64,000 nucleotides of DNA from Nocardia wallacei (GCF_014466955.1 NZ_AP023396.1:6510001-6574000), one strand, 5' to 3'; numbered from the stretch's first letter, positions 19,706 to 28,721 are shown. A program made the numbers and translations. The notes: generated from the sequence alone by a model not told the origin.

Positions 19706-20565
19706 CAGACCAGCCTCGTGGGCAAGAACATCTCGACCACCTGGGTGACGCCGAGATTGACGATCGCGATGGACACCACCGACAGCACCACGGCCGCGTT
19801 GACCGCGTCGGCCACTCCGCGCGGGCCGCCCTTGGCCTCCAGCCCGCGCTGGCAGGCGATGACCACCACCAGGAACCCGAAGACGACCGCCTTCAGCAGC
19901 GACACCCACACATCGGCGGCGGTGGTGAACGATCCGAACGTGGCCCAATAACTGCCGGGCGTGACGTTCTGCCCGCCGACCGCGACCGCGTATCCGGCGA
20001 CGATGCCGACGAAGATGATCAGGATGTTCAGCAGCGGCGCGACGAAGATCATGGCCGCCAGCCGCGGGATCACCAGCCGGTGGATCGGGCTGATGCCCAT
20101 GGTGTTCAGCGCGTCGATCTCCTCGCGGATGGTGCGCGCGCCCAGATCGGCGGCGATGGCGGCCGCGCCCGCTCCGCCGAGCAGGAAGCCCGTGGCCAGC
20201 GGGGCGCCCTGTTTGATGACGCCGAGGCCGCCGGTGGCGCCCAGCAGCGAGTCCGCGCCGAGGGTGTGGATGAGGTTGCCGACCTGCACCGAGACGATGA
20301 CACCGAACGGGATCGCGATGAGGATCGCCGGAACGGCGGTGACGGTCACCAGCCGCCACGCCTGCACAACGGCCTCGCGCCACTGGAATTCGCGCCGCGC
20401 GGCGTCGGTCGCGGTACCGACCACCGATTCGCGGGCGATATCCACGGCCCGGCCGAAGGTCCGCAGTGCCGACACCAGCGTGTCGGAGAAGTTCTTGCGG
20501 AGGATGCGGACGGCTGCTCGCCGGTCGGATACCGCGCTCGAGGGAGCCCGAGTCACCGGCGCCAT
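19705..20565 (-). CDS. yrbEA: YrbE family permease A
   Basis: 286 residues from ATG 20565; first gene of the MCE operon. MlaE/YrbE permease with ALIPFG-like first helix (AILIAIPFGVIVSVQVGNL), a Gly-rich helix (GFLLGGAGAAAIAADLGART) and the coupling-helix motif REEIDALNTMGI. An N-terminal extension of about 70 mostly polar residues precedes the first helix, so a later start is possible. Pairs with YrbEB. Promoter region upstream contains an AT-rich patch described separately; no regulator gene is adjacent. Confidence 0.93.
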   Translation of the reverse strand: MAPVTRAPSSAVSDRRAAVRILRKNFSDTLVSALRTFGRAVDIARESVVGTATDAARREFQWREAVVQAWRLVTVTAVPAILIAIPFGVIVSVQVGNLIHTLGADSLLGATGGLGVIKQGAPLATGFLLGGAGAAAIAADLGARTIREEIDALNTMGISPIHRLVIPRLAAMIFVAPLLNILIIFVGIVAGYAVAVGGQNVTPGSYWATFGSFTTAADVWVSLLKAVVFGFLVVVIACQRGLEAKGGPRGVADAVNAAVVLSVVSIAIVNLGVTQVVEMFLPTRLV

Positions 20566-20648
20566 GGGCGGTTCCGGTGTGGTCGGTGTGTCTCGGGATT
20601 CAAGTCGCTCTCTCCGTGATCGGCAACACTGCCACCAAGAAGCTAATC

Positions 20649-20663
20649 GTTACAACTAGTTAC
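20649..20663. promoter_or_regulatory. AT-rich GTTAC-repeat element upstream of the MCE operon
   Basis: GTTACAACTAGTTAC, a direct repeat of GTTAC around AACTA, 84 bases upstream of yrbEA. Its 12-base core TTACAACTAGTT occurs a second time in this window, at the MarR operator (1739-1750). In DNA this rich in GC it stands out and could be part of the promoter or an operator. No clear -35/-10 pair could be fixed. Confidence 0.35.
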
Positions 20664-20838
20664 AGTAAAGTCGATCACGGTGTGAGCATCGCCTCGAAGG
20701 CGAATGCTCGGAGCTTGCGGAATCGGCAGGTCGCAGGCTGGTAGCGGTGAGCCGCCGACGCTTCTGGAACGTGTTATCAGCGCAGATCCGCTATCGCTAT
20801 GACCGCCGCCACAGCCATTCAGTTAACCGATAGCGCAC

Positions 20839-21930
20839 TCAAGGACTGACCGCCAGGAAGACGAATCCGGCGAACAACACGAGGTGAACGCCGCCCTGCA
20901 GTAGCGTGGCGCGGCCCGGGACAACGGTCAGCACACCGACCACCACGGTCAGCGCCAGCAGCACCATCTGGGTGGCCCCGAGCCCGAGGGTCAGCGGCCC
21001 GGAGATCCAGATCGAGGCGAGGGCGATGGCCGGAATGGTCAGCCCGATACTGGCCATGGCCGAGCCGAGGGCCAGATTGAGACTGGTCTGCACGCGGTCG
21101 CGGCGAGCGGCGCGCACGGCGGCCAGCGTCTCCGGCAACAGCACCAGCAGCGCGATCACCACGCCCACCGCCGACCGCGGCAGACCCGCGGCAGCCACAC
21201 CGTGCTCGATCGATGGCGACACCAGTTTGGCCAGGCCCACCACGCCGATCAGGGCGACCAACAGCAGCACCACGCTGCGCGCGGCCGTCCGCGCCGACGG
21301 CCGCTCCACGTGTTCGGCATCGGACTCCGCCGATTCCACCGGCAGGAAATCGTCGCGATGCCGCACCGTCTGCACCATCACGAACAGCGCGTACAGCAGC
21401 AGTGACGCCACCGCGGCGAAGGTCAGTTGCGAGCCGGAGAATTCCGGGCCCGGCTTGCTCGTGGTGAAGGTGGGCAGCACCAGGCTCAGTGTCGCCAGCG
21501 TCGCGACGGTCGCGAGCGCGGCGCCGGTGCCCTCGGCATTGAACACCGCCACGCGCCGCCGCAAGGCGCCGACCAGCAGCGCCAGCCCGAAGATGCCGTT
21601 GCAGGTGATCATGACCGCGGCGAATACGGTGTCACGTGCCAGGGAGGCGGCCTCGTCACCGCCGGAGGTCATCAACATGACGATCAGACCGACCTCGATG
21701 ACCGTGACCGCGATCGCCAGGATCAGCGCACCGAACGGGTCGCCTACCCGGTGCGCCACCACCTCGGCGTGCTGCACGGCCGACAGCACCGCGCCCGCGA
21801 GCGCAACCGCGAGCACGATCGACATCGGTCCGGTCGGGTGCGTCACCCAGGAGATCGCCAGGACCACGGCGGCGAGGAGGGGAACAACGGTCGTCCACTG
21901 TCTGTCGATCGCGCGCACCACCCGATCCAT
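20839..21930 (-). CDS. Ca2+(Na+):H+ antiporter, ChaA/CaCA family
   Basis: 363 residues from ATG 21930. An 11-helix CaCA-type exchanger with both signature alpha repeats: GDPFGALILAIAVTVIEVGL near residue 67 and LLPETLAAVRAARRDRVQTS followed by GSAMASIGLTIPAIA near 270. The acidic residue in each repeat is present. The family uses the proton gradient to expel Ca2+ or Na+/K+; which ion is not readable. Lies 59 bases downstream of the DUF389 gene on the same strand and may be co-transcribed. Confidence 0.88.
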   Translation of the reverse strand: MDRVVRAIDRQWTTVVPLLAAVVLAISWVTHPTGPMSIVLAVALAGAVLSAVQHAEVVAHRVGDPFGALILAIAVTVIEVGLIVMLMTSGGDEAASLARDTVFAAVMITCNGIFGLALLVGALRRRVAVFNAEGTGAALATVATLATLSLVLPTFTTSKPGPEFSGSQLTFAAVASLLLYALFVMVQTVRHRDDFLPVESAESDAEHVERPSARTAARSVVLLLVALIGVVGLAKLVSPSIEHGVAAAGLPRSAVGVVIALLVLLPETLAAVRAARRDRVQTSLNLALGSAMASIGLTIPAIALASIWISGPLTLGLGATQMVLLALTVVVGVLTVVPGRATLLQGGVHLVLFAGFVFLAVSP

Positions 21931-21989
21931 GATCCCAGCGGTATCGGGCAATTCACGCAAAGGAGACAAGGCTCTCCATCGACCGAGGC

Positions 21990-22952
21990 TCAGAGCATGC
22001 GACGTGGATGCAGCATGAGCCTGGCGCGACGCACCGACACCCGCGACCACACCGCCTGCTGCACGGCCAGCGTCGCCCAACCGGCCAAGGCCATGCCCGC
22101 CACATTCACCAGCAGTTGCAGTGAACTCTCCGCGATCGCCGAACCGACGCCGAAGGCGATGCCCAGCGCGATATTGCCCGCGGCCGGAACCGTCGTCACG
22201 GAGATGAACACACCAGCCAGCCCCGTCGCCTTCGCGGAGGTCAGCGACAGCACCCCGGCGGCGCCGGCGACGAGCGCGACGATGAACGACCACTTGTCCG
22301 GCGAGTAGATGAAGGCCGTGCCCGGCCGCGGGCCCACCACGTCCTCGAGGGTGATCCAGCCCAGCGCCCGGCCGAGCACGGCCAGCACGAGCGTGACGGC
22401 GATGGCCGCGACGAAGCCGAGCACCAGGGTCCGGAACGCGAGCACGCCGAGCACGAACCGCCGCCGCACCATCGCCACCCCCAGCGCGGCGATGGCGCCG
22501 AATTCCGGTCCCAGCACCATCGCTCCGATGACGAGCACCTGCGAGTCGTTGATGATGGCGATACTCGCGATGACCGTCGCCAGGGTCATGAAGCTCAGAT
22601 ATGTCCAGTTGAGTTCGGTGGCCTCGTAGGAACGCTGGGCGACATCCGCCCAGACCACCGAGTCGGCGGCGCTACCGGGACAGCGCACCTCGGCCTCGAA
22701 CCCGCCGCGCGACAACCAGGTCGGCACCGGCTGAATCTCGATGCTCCCGCGCTGATGCACACCCAGCCCGCGCAGCCGGTCGACGATGTCGTTGGCGGCT
22801 TCGCGCGCCACGTCCGCCATGACGACATCGCCGGACGGCCGCAGCGACGCGCCGCGCATGACCGCCAGCCCGCTCACGCCGTCGTCGCTGTCGAGCACGC
22901 CGAGCACGCCGTCGGTCAGGTCGGCCGGCGCCAGGATTCGCAGGTGGAGCAT
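21990..22952 (-). CDS. DUF389 family membrane protein
   Basis: 320 residues from ATG 22952 (an in-frame ATG at 22991 is also possible). Residues 1-120 are a soluble ACT-like domain; residues 130-310 contain six hydrophobic segments including VIGAMVLGPEFGAIAALG, the family's most conserved stretch, and SAKATGLAGVFISVTTVPAAG (split here). Members are widespread and uncharacterised; a transport role is suspected. Followed by the CaCA antiporter gene. Confidence 0.88.
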   Translation of the reverse strand: MLHLRILAPADLTDGVLGVLDSDDGVSGLAVMRGASLRPSGDVVMADVAREAANDIVDRLRGLGVHQRGSIEIQPVPTWLSRGGFEAEVRCPGSAADSVVWADVAQRSYEATELNWTYLSFMTLATVIASIAIINDSQVLVIGAMVLGPEFGAIAALGVAMVRRRFVLGVLAFRTLVLGFVAAIAVTLVLAVLGRALGWITLEDVVGPRPGTAFIYSPDKWSFIVALVAGAAGVLSLTSAKATGLAGVFISVTTVPAAGNIALGIAFGVGSAIAESSLQLLVNVAGMALAGWATLAVQQAVWSRVSVRRARLMLHPRRML

Positions 22953-23026
22953 GCGCACAGTCTGCCGCGCGAACGGCCGTGCCGCGGTCAACTTCGGCCG
23001 ACGGCGCGCTGCCGCGGCGTTGTGGC

Positions 23027-24151
23027 TCAGGCCAGTTCGAGAACCGGACCGAGGTGAATCGCGCGGTAGACCTCGTTACGCAGGGCGTTCGCCTCGGCGT
23101 CGGTGAGGGTGCGGGTGAGCGGCCGGATGGTCAGGCGGACCAGGGCATTGGTCTGGCCGGGGCGGATGGCGAGGCGGGCGCGGGCACGGTCGGGCAGGTC
23201 GGCATACGGGGTGCGGGCCCGCACGTGGACGGATTCGATGTCGCCGGACCGCTCGCCGAGGGCGGCGCGCACGGCGTCACCCAGGGTCTCGTCGTCGGTG
23301 TCGTCGGCGATGACGACCGACAGGTCGCGGCGCACCGGCGGCATGGCCGAGATCGGCCGCCACGGACTCAGGTCGCGCAGTTGCGCTGTGCTGCGCGGGT
23401 CTTCGGCGCGGAGGTAGCGAATGTCGGGAATGTCCTTGCGCAGCATCAGCGCTCGATCCACACCCATCCCCAGGGCCAGGCCCGACCACCGCGCCGGGTC
23501 GAGACCGGCGCCGCGCAGGACGCGGTCGGCGATGAGGCCGCACTCGGCGAGTTCCAGCCAGGCGCCGCCGTGCCGGACGTCGACCTGGTGGCCGTCGCGG
23601 GTGTAGGGGTGGCGCGCGGGGATCGGACGCCATCGCGCACCCGGCAGTACGGCCTCGACGACGCGTGCGGCCATGTCGCGCAACTCGTCCGCGCCGAGCG
23701 CCGGGCCCGCGCGCAGCCGCCACAGATCGACCTGCTGGGGCTCGCCGACATGGATGCGATCCACCACGTCGCGGCGGTAGGCGAGGCCGGGGAGCACGAT
23801 CAGATCGTCGACCGGAACATGCTGCGGCACAGCGGAATAGCCGCGCAGTACGGCCGGGATGTCGGCGGAGGTGTGACTGCGGAGCATCGTGGTCGGGCTG
23901 AGGTAGCGGGTGTAGCGCGCGTCGCGGGTGATGTCGGCGGGGTCGTAGCCGAGCAGGTCGTAGTTGTCGGCGATCGAGACGACAGGCGGGTTGCGGATGA
24001 TTCGTGTCCGCGTCGCGGGCCAGGCCGCGGCGAGTGCGGCGAGGACGCCGTCCAGCAGCAGTTGCGCGGCATGCGGTCCCTGTGCGGGATCGGTCAGGTC
24101 CCGCACGCTCAGGGCGCGGGACAATTCGGCGGGGGTGAGGTAGGCGGGCAT
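23027..24151 (-). CDS. Stand-alone PheS-like ligase with C-terminal FDX-ACB domain
   Basis: 374 residues from ATG 24151 with AAGGAG upstream. Class II aminoacyl-tRNA-synthetase core related to the alpha subunit of phenylalanyl-tRNA synthetase: motif 2 region YLSPTTMLRSHTS, and motif 3 GLALGMGVDRALMLR followed by DIPDIRYL. After it comes PPVRRDLSVVIAD, the start of a ferredoxin-fold anticodon-binding domain normally found at the end of PheT or of mitochondrial single-chain PheRS. No pheT-like partner is adjacent. I recall such proteins being annotated as a PheS-related mystery ligase (SrmL). The substrate is unknown; a non-canonical aminoacylation or ligation is likely. Confidence 0.8.
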   Translation of the reverse strand: MPAYLTPAELSRALSVRDLTDPAQGPHAAQLLLDGVLAALAAAWPATRTRIIRNPPVVSIADNYDLLGYDPADITRDARYTRYLSPTTMLRSHTSADIPAVLRGYSAVPQHVPVDDLIVLPGLAYRRDVVDRIHVGEPQQVDLWRLRAGPALGADELRDMAARVVEAVLPGARWRPIPARHPYTRDGHQVDVRHGGAWLELAECGLIADRVLRGAGLDPARWSGLALGMGVDRALMLRKDIPDIRYLRAEDPRSTAQLRDLSPWRPISAMPPVRRDLSVVIADDTDDETLGDAVRAALGERSGDIESVHVRARTPYADLPDRARARLAIRPGQTNALVRLTIRPLTRTLTDAEANALRNEVYRAIHLGPVLELA

Positions 24152-24326
24152 CGGAAACTCCTTGTGGTGGACGGGGTTCGGATTACCCCCGACCGGTCCG
24201 CGGAGTTACGCGATCAACGCGCGCAGGCACACCCGCGGCCTGCCGGCCGGGGGTACGGAAATCGCCTGCTCGTCTGCATGTGTCCAGGATACGGGCAGCC
24301 GCATCCGATTTTTCTTCCCGCATTCC

Positions 24327-25226
24327 TCACGTCGGGGTGTCGCCGGTGGGCAGGAGCGCGAGGAAGTTGTGGACCAGGGCGCGGTCGTCGTCGATCCGGT
24401 GGGCGACGTAAACCGTTGTGGTGGCGCCGGTTTCGACCAGCGGCACGATGCGGACGGTCCGCGGCGCGGTGAAGGTCGCGCTGCGCGGTGCGACCGTGAC
24501 ACCCAGCCCCTCACCCACGAGGTGGAGGATCGTGGTCCAGTTGTTCCCCTCCTGCACGATGCGCGGACGGTGACCGGCTTCGATCAGGGGTCGCAGGTTC
24601 TTGTCGTGGGCGTGCCCACCGGCGGCGCGCGGGAAGAACACCAGCGGCTCGTCGGCGAGTTCGGCGCCGGTGAGCGCGTCGCGGCCCGCGAGCGGGTGAT
24701 CGACCGGCAGCACGGCCATGAACGGCTCGGTAGCCAGCGGGAACACCACCGTGCCGGATTGCTCGTCGGGATCACGCACGATCACCATGTCCAGCGCGCC
24801 GTGCCCGAGCTGCGCCATCATGTGCGTGGTGTAGCCCTCGACCAGGTCGATCTGCACCAGCGGATAGCGGTCCCGGAACTGCCGGACGCTGCGCAGCGGC
24901 TGCAGCGGCAGCACCGACGGGACGAAGCCGAGATAGAGCCGGCCCTGGCTGCCCTGGCCGATCCGCGCCACCTCGTCCAGGTCACGGCTCGCGTGCCGGA
25001 GAATCGCCGCGGCCCGTTCGCGCAGCACCTCCCCCGCCGGAGTCAACGCGACACTGCGCGAGGTGCGGTCGAACAGCCGGGTCGTCAGCAGTGTCTCCAA
25101 TCGCTGGATCTGCTGGGTCAGGGCGGGCTGGGCGATGTGCAACCGCGCAGCGGCGCGGCCGAAGTGCAACTCCTCCGCGACCGCCAGGAAGTAGCGCAGA
25201 TGACGCAGCTCCACACCCTCGTTCAT
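24327..25226 (-). CDS. LysR family transcriptional regulator
   Basis: 299 residues from ATG 25226. Residues 6-65 are the N-terminal winged helix (LRHLRYFLAVAEELHFGRAA and LTPAGEVL are characteristic); residues 90-295 form the periplasmic-binding-like effector domain. Divergent from a GNAT acetyltransferase gene 69 bases away, with an inverted repeat between them. By the usual LysR logic it regulates itself and that gene. It lies 175 bases upstream of the PheS-like gene on the same strand, which could also be a target. Effector unknown. Confidence 0.92.
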   Translation of the reverse strand: MNEGVELRHLRYFLAVAEELHFGRAAARLHIAQPALTQQIQRLETLLTTRLFDRTSRSVALTPAGEVLRERAAAILRHASRDLDEVARIGQGSQGRLYLGFVPSVLPLQPLRSVRQFRDRYPLVQIDLVEGYTTHMMAQLGHGALDMVIVRDPDEQSGTVVFPLATEPFMAVLPVDHPLAGRDALTGAELADEPLVFFPRAAGGHAHDKNLRPLIEAGHRPRIVQEGNNWTTILHLVGEGLGVTVAPRSATFTAPRTVRIVPLVETGATTTVYVAHRIDDDRALVHNFLALLPTGDTPT

Positions 25227-25229
25227 AAG

Positions 25230-25247
25230 TCGAACGTATCAATTCGA
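25230..25247. promoter_or_regulatory. Candidate LysR operator
   Basis: TCGAA at 25230-25234 and TTCGA at 25243-25247 form a 5-base inverted repeat with an 8-base spacer. It lies between the divergent lysR and GNAT genes, 4 bases from the lysR start codon, in an AT-rich stretch. Autoregulatory LysR sites usually lie here; the match is short. Confidence 0.35.
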
Positions 25248-25295
25248 CCTATCAAGTATTGGACGTGATGATTCGAGGGCGGGCATGCTGGCGGC

Positions 25296-25802
25296 GTGAC
25301 ACAGCAGATCGAATCACCCGCGGGGACCGGCACGATCGTCGTCGAGCCGATGTCGGGCCCGGCCGACGCCCGCGCGTTCAAGGACCTCAACGAGGCGTGG
25401 ATCGTGGAGTTGTTCGCACTGGAACCCGCCGACTCCGTCAAGCTGGACAATCCCGAGCGTGAGATCGTCGGCAAGGGTGGGCAGGTGCTCATCGCCCGCG
25501 ACGGCGACGAGATCGTCGGGTGCGTGGCCCTGGTCCCGGAGGGAGACGGCGTCTTCGAATTGTCGAAGATGGCGGTGGCCCGGCAGCGGCGCGGGCGCGG
25601 CCTGGGGCGGATCATCCTGCGGGCGGCGATCGACTACGCCCGCCGCGGCGGCGCCACGACGCTGTTCCTGGGCAGCAACGCCAAGCTCGCCGATGCCGTG
25701 CACCTCTACGAATCGGTGGGTTTCGTGCATGTCCCGAGCGACCGGATCGGCCCGATGCCCTACGAGCGGGCCGACGTGTTCATGCGCTACGACCTGGTTT
25801 GA
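25296..25802 (+). CDS. GNAT family N-acetyltransferase
   Basis: 168 residues from GTG 25296. Acetyl-CoA-binding loop RQRRGRGLGRIIL (motif A, near residue 100) preceded by ELSKMAV and followed by TTLFLGSNAKLADAVHLYESVGF, all typical of GNAT enzymes. Acceptor unknown; an amino compound or amino acid is likely. No clear ribosome-binding site, so the transcript may be nearly leaderless. Divergent from the LysR gene; its 3' end overlaps the convergent hydrolase gene by 23 bases. Confidence 0.9.
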   Translation: MTQQIESPAGTGTIVVEPMSGPADARAFKDLNEAWIVELFALEPADSVKLDNPEREIVGKGGQVLIARDGDEIVGCVALVPEGDGVFELSKMAVARQRRGRGLGRIILRAAIDYARRGGATTLFLGSNAKLADAVHLYESVGFVHVPSDRIGPMPYERADVFMRYDLV

Positions 25803-26574
25803 GTTCGTCCAGGAAGGCGGCGACCGCGCGGGCCGTCCCCGCCGGGTCGTCGTCGTGAATCCAGTGGCCCGCGCCGGGGAACTCCACCAGGCGGCTGCCG
25901 GGTCGGCGGGCGACCATCCGGGCGGCCAGGTCCGCGGGCAGCAGCGGGCTGTGCTCGCCACGCAGAACCAGTGCGGGACAGGTGGATTCGAGCCAGTCCG
26001 GCCACCAGTCGCCGACTCCGCCGGTCTGCACGGCCATCATATCGTCCCAGTCGAACAGCAACCGCCAACCGTCGGCGGCGGGTTCGGCGCTCTGCAGGAA
26101 GTAGCCGGGGTCGGGGATGCCGCGCGCCCGGATCGCTTCGGCCAGTTGCTCTTTCGTGGCGGCGCCGGTGGGCCAGCCGCGCACGTCGAGCACGGGGTGC
26201 GCGATCTCCGGCGCGCGCATCACGGGCCCCACATCCTCGATGATCAACGCGGACACCAGGTCCGGGCGGCGCGCGGCCAGCCGGTAGGCGGTGATGCCGC
26301 CGTGTGAATGCCCGAACACCACCAGCGGTCCCAGACCCAGGCGCTCGAGCAGCGCGGCGGCGTCCGCGACGAAGTCGTCGCTGGAGTACGTGGCGGTGCG
26401 GGCGCTGTGCCCGTGGCCGCGCTGGTCGGGGGCCAGCAGGCGTGCCCGGCCGCGCAGCTCACCGGCCAAACCGGCGAATATCGTTGCGCGGCCGAAACTT
26501 CCGTGCAGCGCGAGCATCGGCCGCCCATCGCCGCCGAAGTCCGTCAGCCGGATCGGTATGCCGTCGACCGTCAT
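25780..26574 (-). CDS. Alpha/beta hydrolase
   Basis: 264 residues from ATG 26574 (an in-frame ATG at 26592 would add 6). Seen: the oxyanion segment LHGSFGRA, nucleophile elbow GHSHGG near residue 93, an acid in the ALVLRGEHSPLL strand, and the catalytic His in GAGHWIHDDDP near the C-terminus. A complete Ser-Asp-His triad supports hydrolase activity; the substrate is not readable. The 3' end overlaps the GNAT gene on the opposite strand. Confidence 0.88.
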   Translation of the reverse strand: MTVDGIPIRLTDFGGDGRPMLALHGSFGRATIFAGLAGELRGRARLLAPDQRGHGHSARTATYSSDDFVADAAALLERLGLGPLVVFGHSHGGITAYRLAARRPDLVSALIIEDVGPVMRAPEIAHPVLDVRGWPTGAATKEQLAEAIRARGIPDPGYFLQSAEPAADGWRLLFDWDDMMAVQTGGVGDWWPDWLESTCPALVLRGEHSPLLPADLAARMVARRPGSRLVEFPGAGHWIHDDDPAGTARAVAAFLDELKPGRSA

Positions 26575-26629
26575 CGTCGCAGATTCACACACCCGACCAT
26601 CCTCGCCGCCGACGCAAACGAATTTCGGG

Positions 26630-27565
26630 TCAGCGGTTCTGGTACCGCGCGAGGGCCTCGGTCAGGACGAGCAGTCGTTCCTGCTGGAACTCCGGCATCT
26701 CGTGTTCCTGGGCGTGCAGCACGTCGAGGGCGGGGTCGGCGCAGGCCCAGAAGCGCAGCTTGGTCTCGGTGCGCGGAGTGAGTTCCGTGCCGCGGCAGCG
26801 TAGTACGCGGTCGACGAACTCGCGCCCGGCCTCGGGGTACAGGTAGCACAGATCGTAGTCCGGGTCGGCGATCGCCACGTCGCCGAAGTCGATCAGCCCG
26901 GTGAGCTCGGAACCGGTGACGAGCAGGTGGTCCAGGCTCACGTCGGCGTGGATCAGCGTGGGCTCGTGGGCGAAGTTGGCGTCGTCGTCGAGGTAGCGTT
27001 CCCAAGCCGCCAGCAGCAGCGCCGCGTCGGACCGATCGAGCAGCGGGACTACCTCGGCGCGCACGGTTTTCAGGTCGTCGCCGAATTCGCCTCGCAGATC
27101 CCAGATTCGGATGCCGAGTTCGCGGGCCCGGTCGGCCGGGAAGGCGTGCACACCGGCGAGCGATTCCGCGATCCGCCGGTGAATCGCGGGCCGGTCCAGC
27201 AGTCCTCGCGCACGCCACTGCTCCTCGGACAGAGACTCGCCCGGAACGGCCGGGTAGGCGCAGAATCGCCCGGGGCCCAGCGGATTCGGCGCGGTGAACA
27301 GGAACTGCGGGATGGGCACCGGGAGACAGGGGGCCAGCTCCGGAAGCAATCGCTGCTCGTGCGCGATACCTTCGGCCCCGTGTGGATCCTGCGGCAGGCG
27401 CAGCACGTACTCGCCCCCGTCCGATTCGAGCATCAGTGCCACGCTGTCCATCCCGGCACCCAGCAGCCGCAGTCCCCCGTCCGCCAATTCCGGCCGCGGC
27501 GACTCCGCCAGGGCCGCCCGGACACTGTCTTGCCAGCCGTCGGGAAGCACCACGCTCGCGCTCAT
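26630..27565 (-). CDS. APH-fold phosphotransferase, macrolide-kinase-like
   Basis: 311 residues from ATG 27565 (ATG 27571 also possible). Antibiotic-kinase fold: the N-lobe with GAGMDSVALML and YVLRLPQ, then Brenner motif HADVSLDH near residue 208 and IDFGDVAIADPDYDL with the metal-binding Asp. In most aminoglycoside kinases the motif is HxDxxxxN; here the last position is His, as I recall for macrolide 2'-phosphotransferases (Mph). A role in macrolide inactivation is therefore possible but unproven; many such genes act on unknown metabolites. Confidence 0.8.
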   Translation of the reverse strand: MSASVVLPDGWQDSVRAALAESPRPELADGGLRLLGAGMDSVALMLESDGGEYVLRLPQDPHGAEGIAHEQRLLPELAPCLPVPIPQFLFTAPNPLGPGRFCAYPAVPGESLSEEQWRARGLLDRPAIHRRIAESLAGVHAFPADRARELGIRIWDLRGEFGDDLKTVRAEVVPLLDRSDAALLLAAWERYLDDDANFAHEPTLIHADVSLDHLLVTGSELTGLIDFGDVAIADPDYDLCYLYPEAGREFVDRVLRCRGTELTPRTETKLRFWACADPALDVLHAQEHEMPEFQQERLLVLTEALARYQNR

Positions 27566-27596
27566 GTCCACACGCGGATCCTACGGGTGGGGCCGC

Positions 27597-28244
27597 TCAG
27601 GCCGGGCGGGCGACGAGCAGGTGGGCGGGGATCGGGCCGTCGCCGAGCGGACGGTCCTCGACGGCGAAGCCCGCGCGCTCCAGCGCGTCGATCAGCTCCG
27701 GGACCGGGCGCAGCCGGAAACCGTAGGCGGTGAACGGCATTCGCGCCATCGCGTCCGGGTCGCCGATGCCCACGACGAGACGGCCCTCGGGACGCAGCAC
27801 GCGCGCCAGTTCCGCGCAGGCGCGGTCCAGTTCGGTGACGAAGTAGACCGTGTTCACGGTGATCGCGGCGTCCAGGCCGGCGTCCGCCAGCGGCAGGTCG
27901 GTCAGCGAGCCCTCGAGGGCGCGCAGGCGGCCCGTGCCGATCTCGGTCGAGAAGCGGGACTTGGCCCGCGCCAGCATGTCCGGGGAGATCTCCACGCCGT
28001 GCACGGTGCCGTTCGCGCCGACGCGATCCAGGAGCAGCGACAGCCCGACACCGCCACCGAAACCGATATCGGCCGCGGCCGACCCGGAGCTGACCTCCGC
28101 CGCCTCGACGGCAGCCTCGATGAGCGGCCGGTTGCCGCGATTCAACATCGCCGCCACACCCTTGCCCAGCACGCCGTGGGGATTGCCGAGCTGACCGGCG
28201 AGGGTGGACAACACACGAGCGACGAGGGCATTCACCCCACGCAT
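27597..28244 (-). CDS. Class I SAM-dependent methyltransferase
   Basis: 215 residues from ATG 28244 (GTG 28235 is an alternative). Rossmann methyltransferase with SAM motif I as ADIGFGGGVGLSLLL near residue 55, acidic HGVEISPDML, and the later LRPEGRLVVGIG. Substrate unknown. The motif I DIGFGGG form occurs in small-molecule methyltransferases. It is 31 bases upstream of the APH-type gene on the same strand and could be co-transcribed with it. Confidence 0.88.
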   Translation of the reverse strand: MRGVNALVARVLSTLAGQLGNPHGVLGKGVAAMLNRGNRPLIEAAVEAAEVSSGSAAADIGFGGGVGLSLLLDRVGANGTVHGVEISPDMLARAKSRFSTEIGTGRLRALEGSLTDLPLADAGLDAAITVNTVYFVTELDRACAELARVLRPEGRLVVGIGDPDAMARMPFTAYGFRLRPVPELIDALERAGFAVEDRPLGDGPIPAHLLVARPA

Positions 28245-28295
28245 GCTACCGGTGCCGCCCGCGCGAGTGGCGCCGCGCGGCTTAGAGTCCGGTGC

Positions 28296-28691
28296 ATGAC
28301 GGATCTGTCGATCGGCGATCTGGCCGCACGATTCGGGCTCGCCACGCACGTGCTGCGGCATTGGGAGGATATGGGCCTGCTGGCGCCGCGGCGCGACCAC
28401 GGCGGCCGCCGCCGCTACACGCCGCAGGATACCGAGACGGTGGCGCTGATCGTGGTAGCCAAGCGGGTCGGGCTGTCGCTGGACGAGATTCGCGCCCTGT
28501 CCACCGCCACCGGGGACCGCGAGTCCCGCCGGCGGCTGCTGCGCGCCCATCAGGACCGGCTCGAACAGCAGATCGCGTGGGCACAGGCGGCGATGGCGAC
28601 CATCGGGCACGCCGCGGACTGCACCTCCGAGGATCTGCGCGAATGCCCGAACTTCCGTGCCCTGCTGGCACGGGCCGTGCCCGAGCCTTGA
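28296..28691 (+). CDS. MerR family transcriptional regulator
   Basis: 131 residues from ATG 28296. N-terminal winged helix with SIGDLAARFGLATHVLRHWE and GGRRRYTPQD, then a coiled-coil dimerisation helix. The C-terminal part contains two cysteines (DCTSEDLRECPNF), compatible with thiol or metal sensing, though not the classic metal-site pattern. Followed after 30 bases by a VIT1/CCC1-type metal transporter on the same strand, a suggestive pairing for metal-responsive control. Confidence 0.88.
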   Translation: MTDLSIGDLAARFGLATHVLRHWEDMGLLAPRRDHGGRRRYTPQDTETVALIVVAKRVGLSLDEIRALSTATGDRESRRRLLRAHQDRLEQQIAWAQAAMATIGHAADCTSEDLRECPNFRALLARAVPEP

Positions 28692-28721
28692 GCCCTCCGC
28701 GGCCCGCCTACTGTTCTCGTC

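Noticed and set aside
24206..24304. Short ORF ending RVCLRALIA between lysR and the PheS-like gene, possible leader peptide
   Set aside because: No run of codons for one amino acid (no Phe run), no terminator/antiterminator pair after it, and no good ribosome-binding site.
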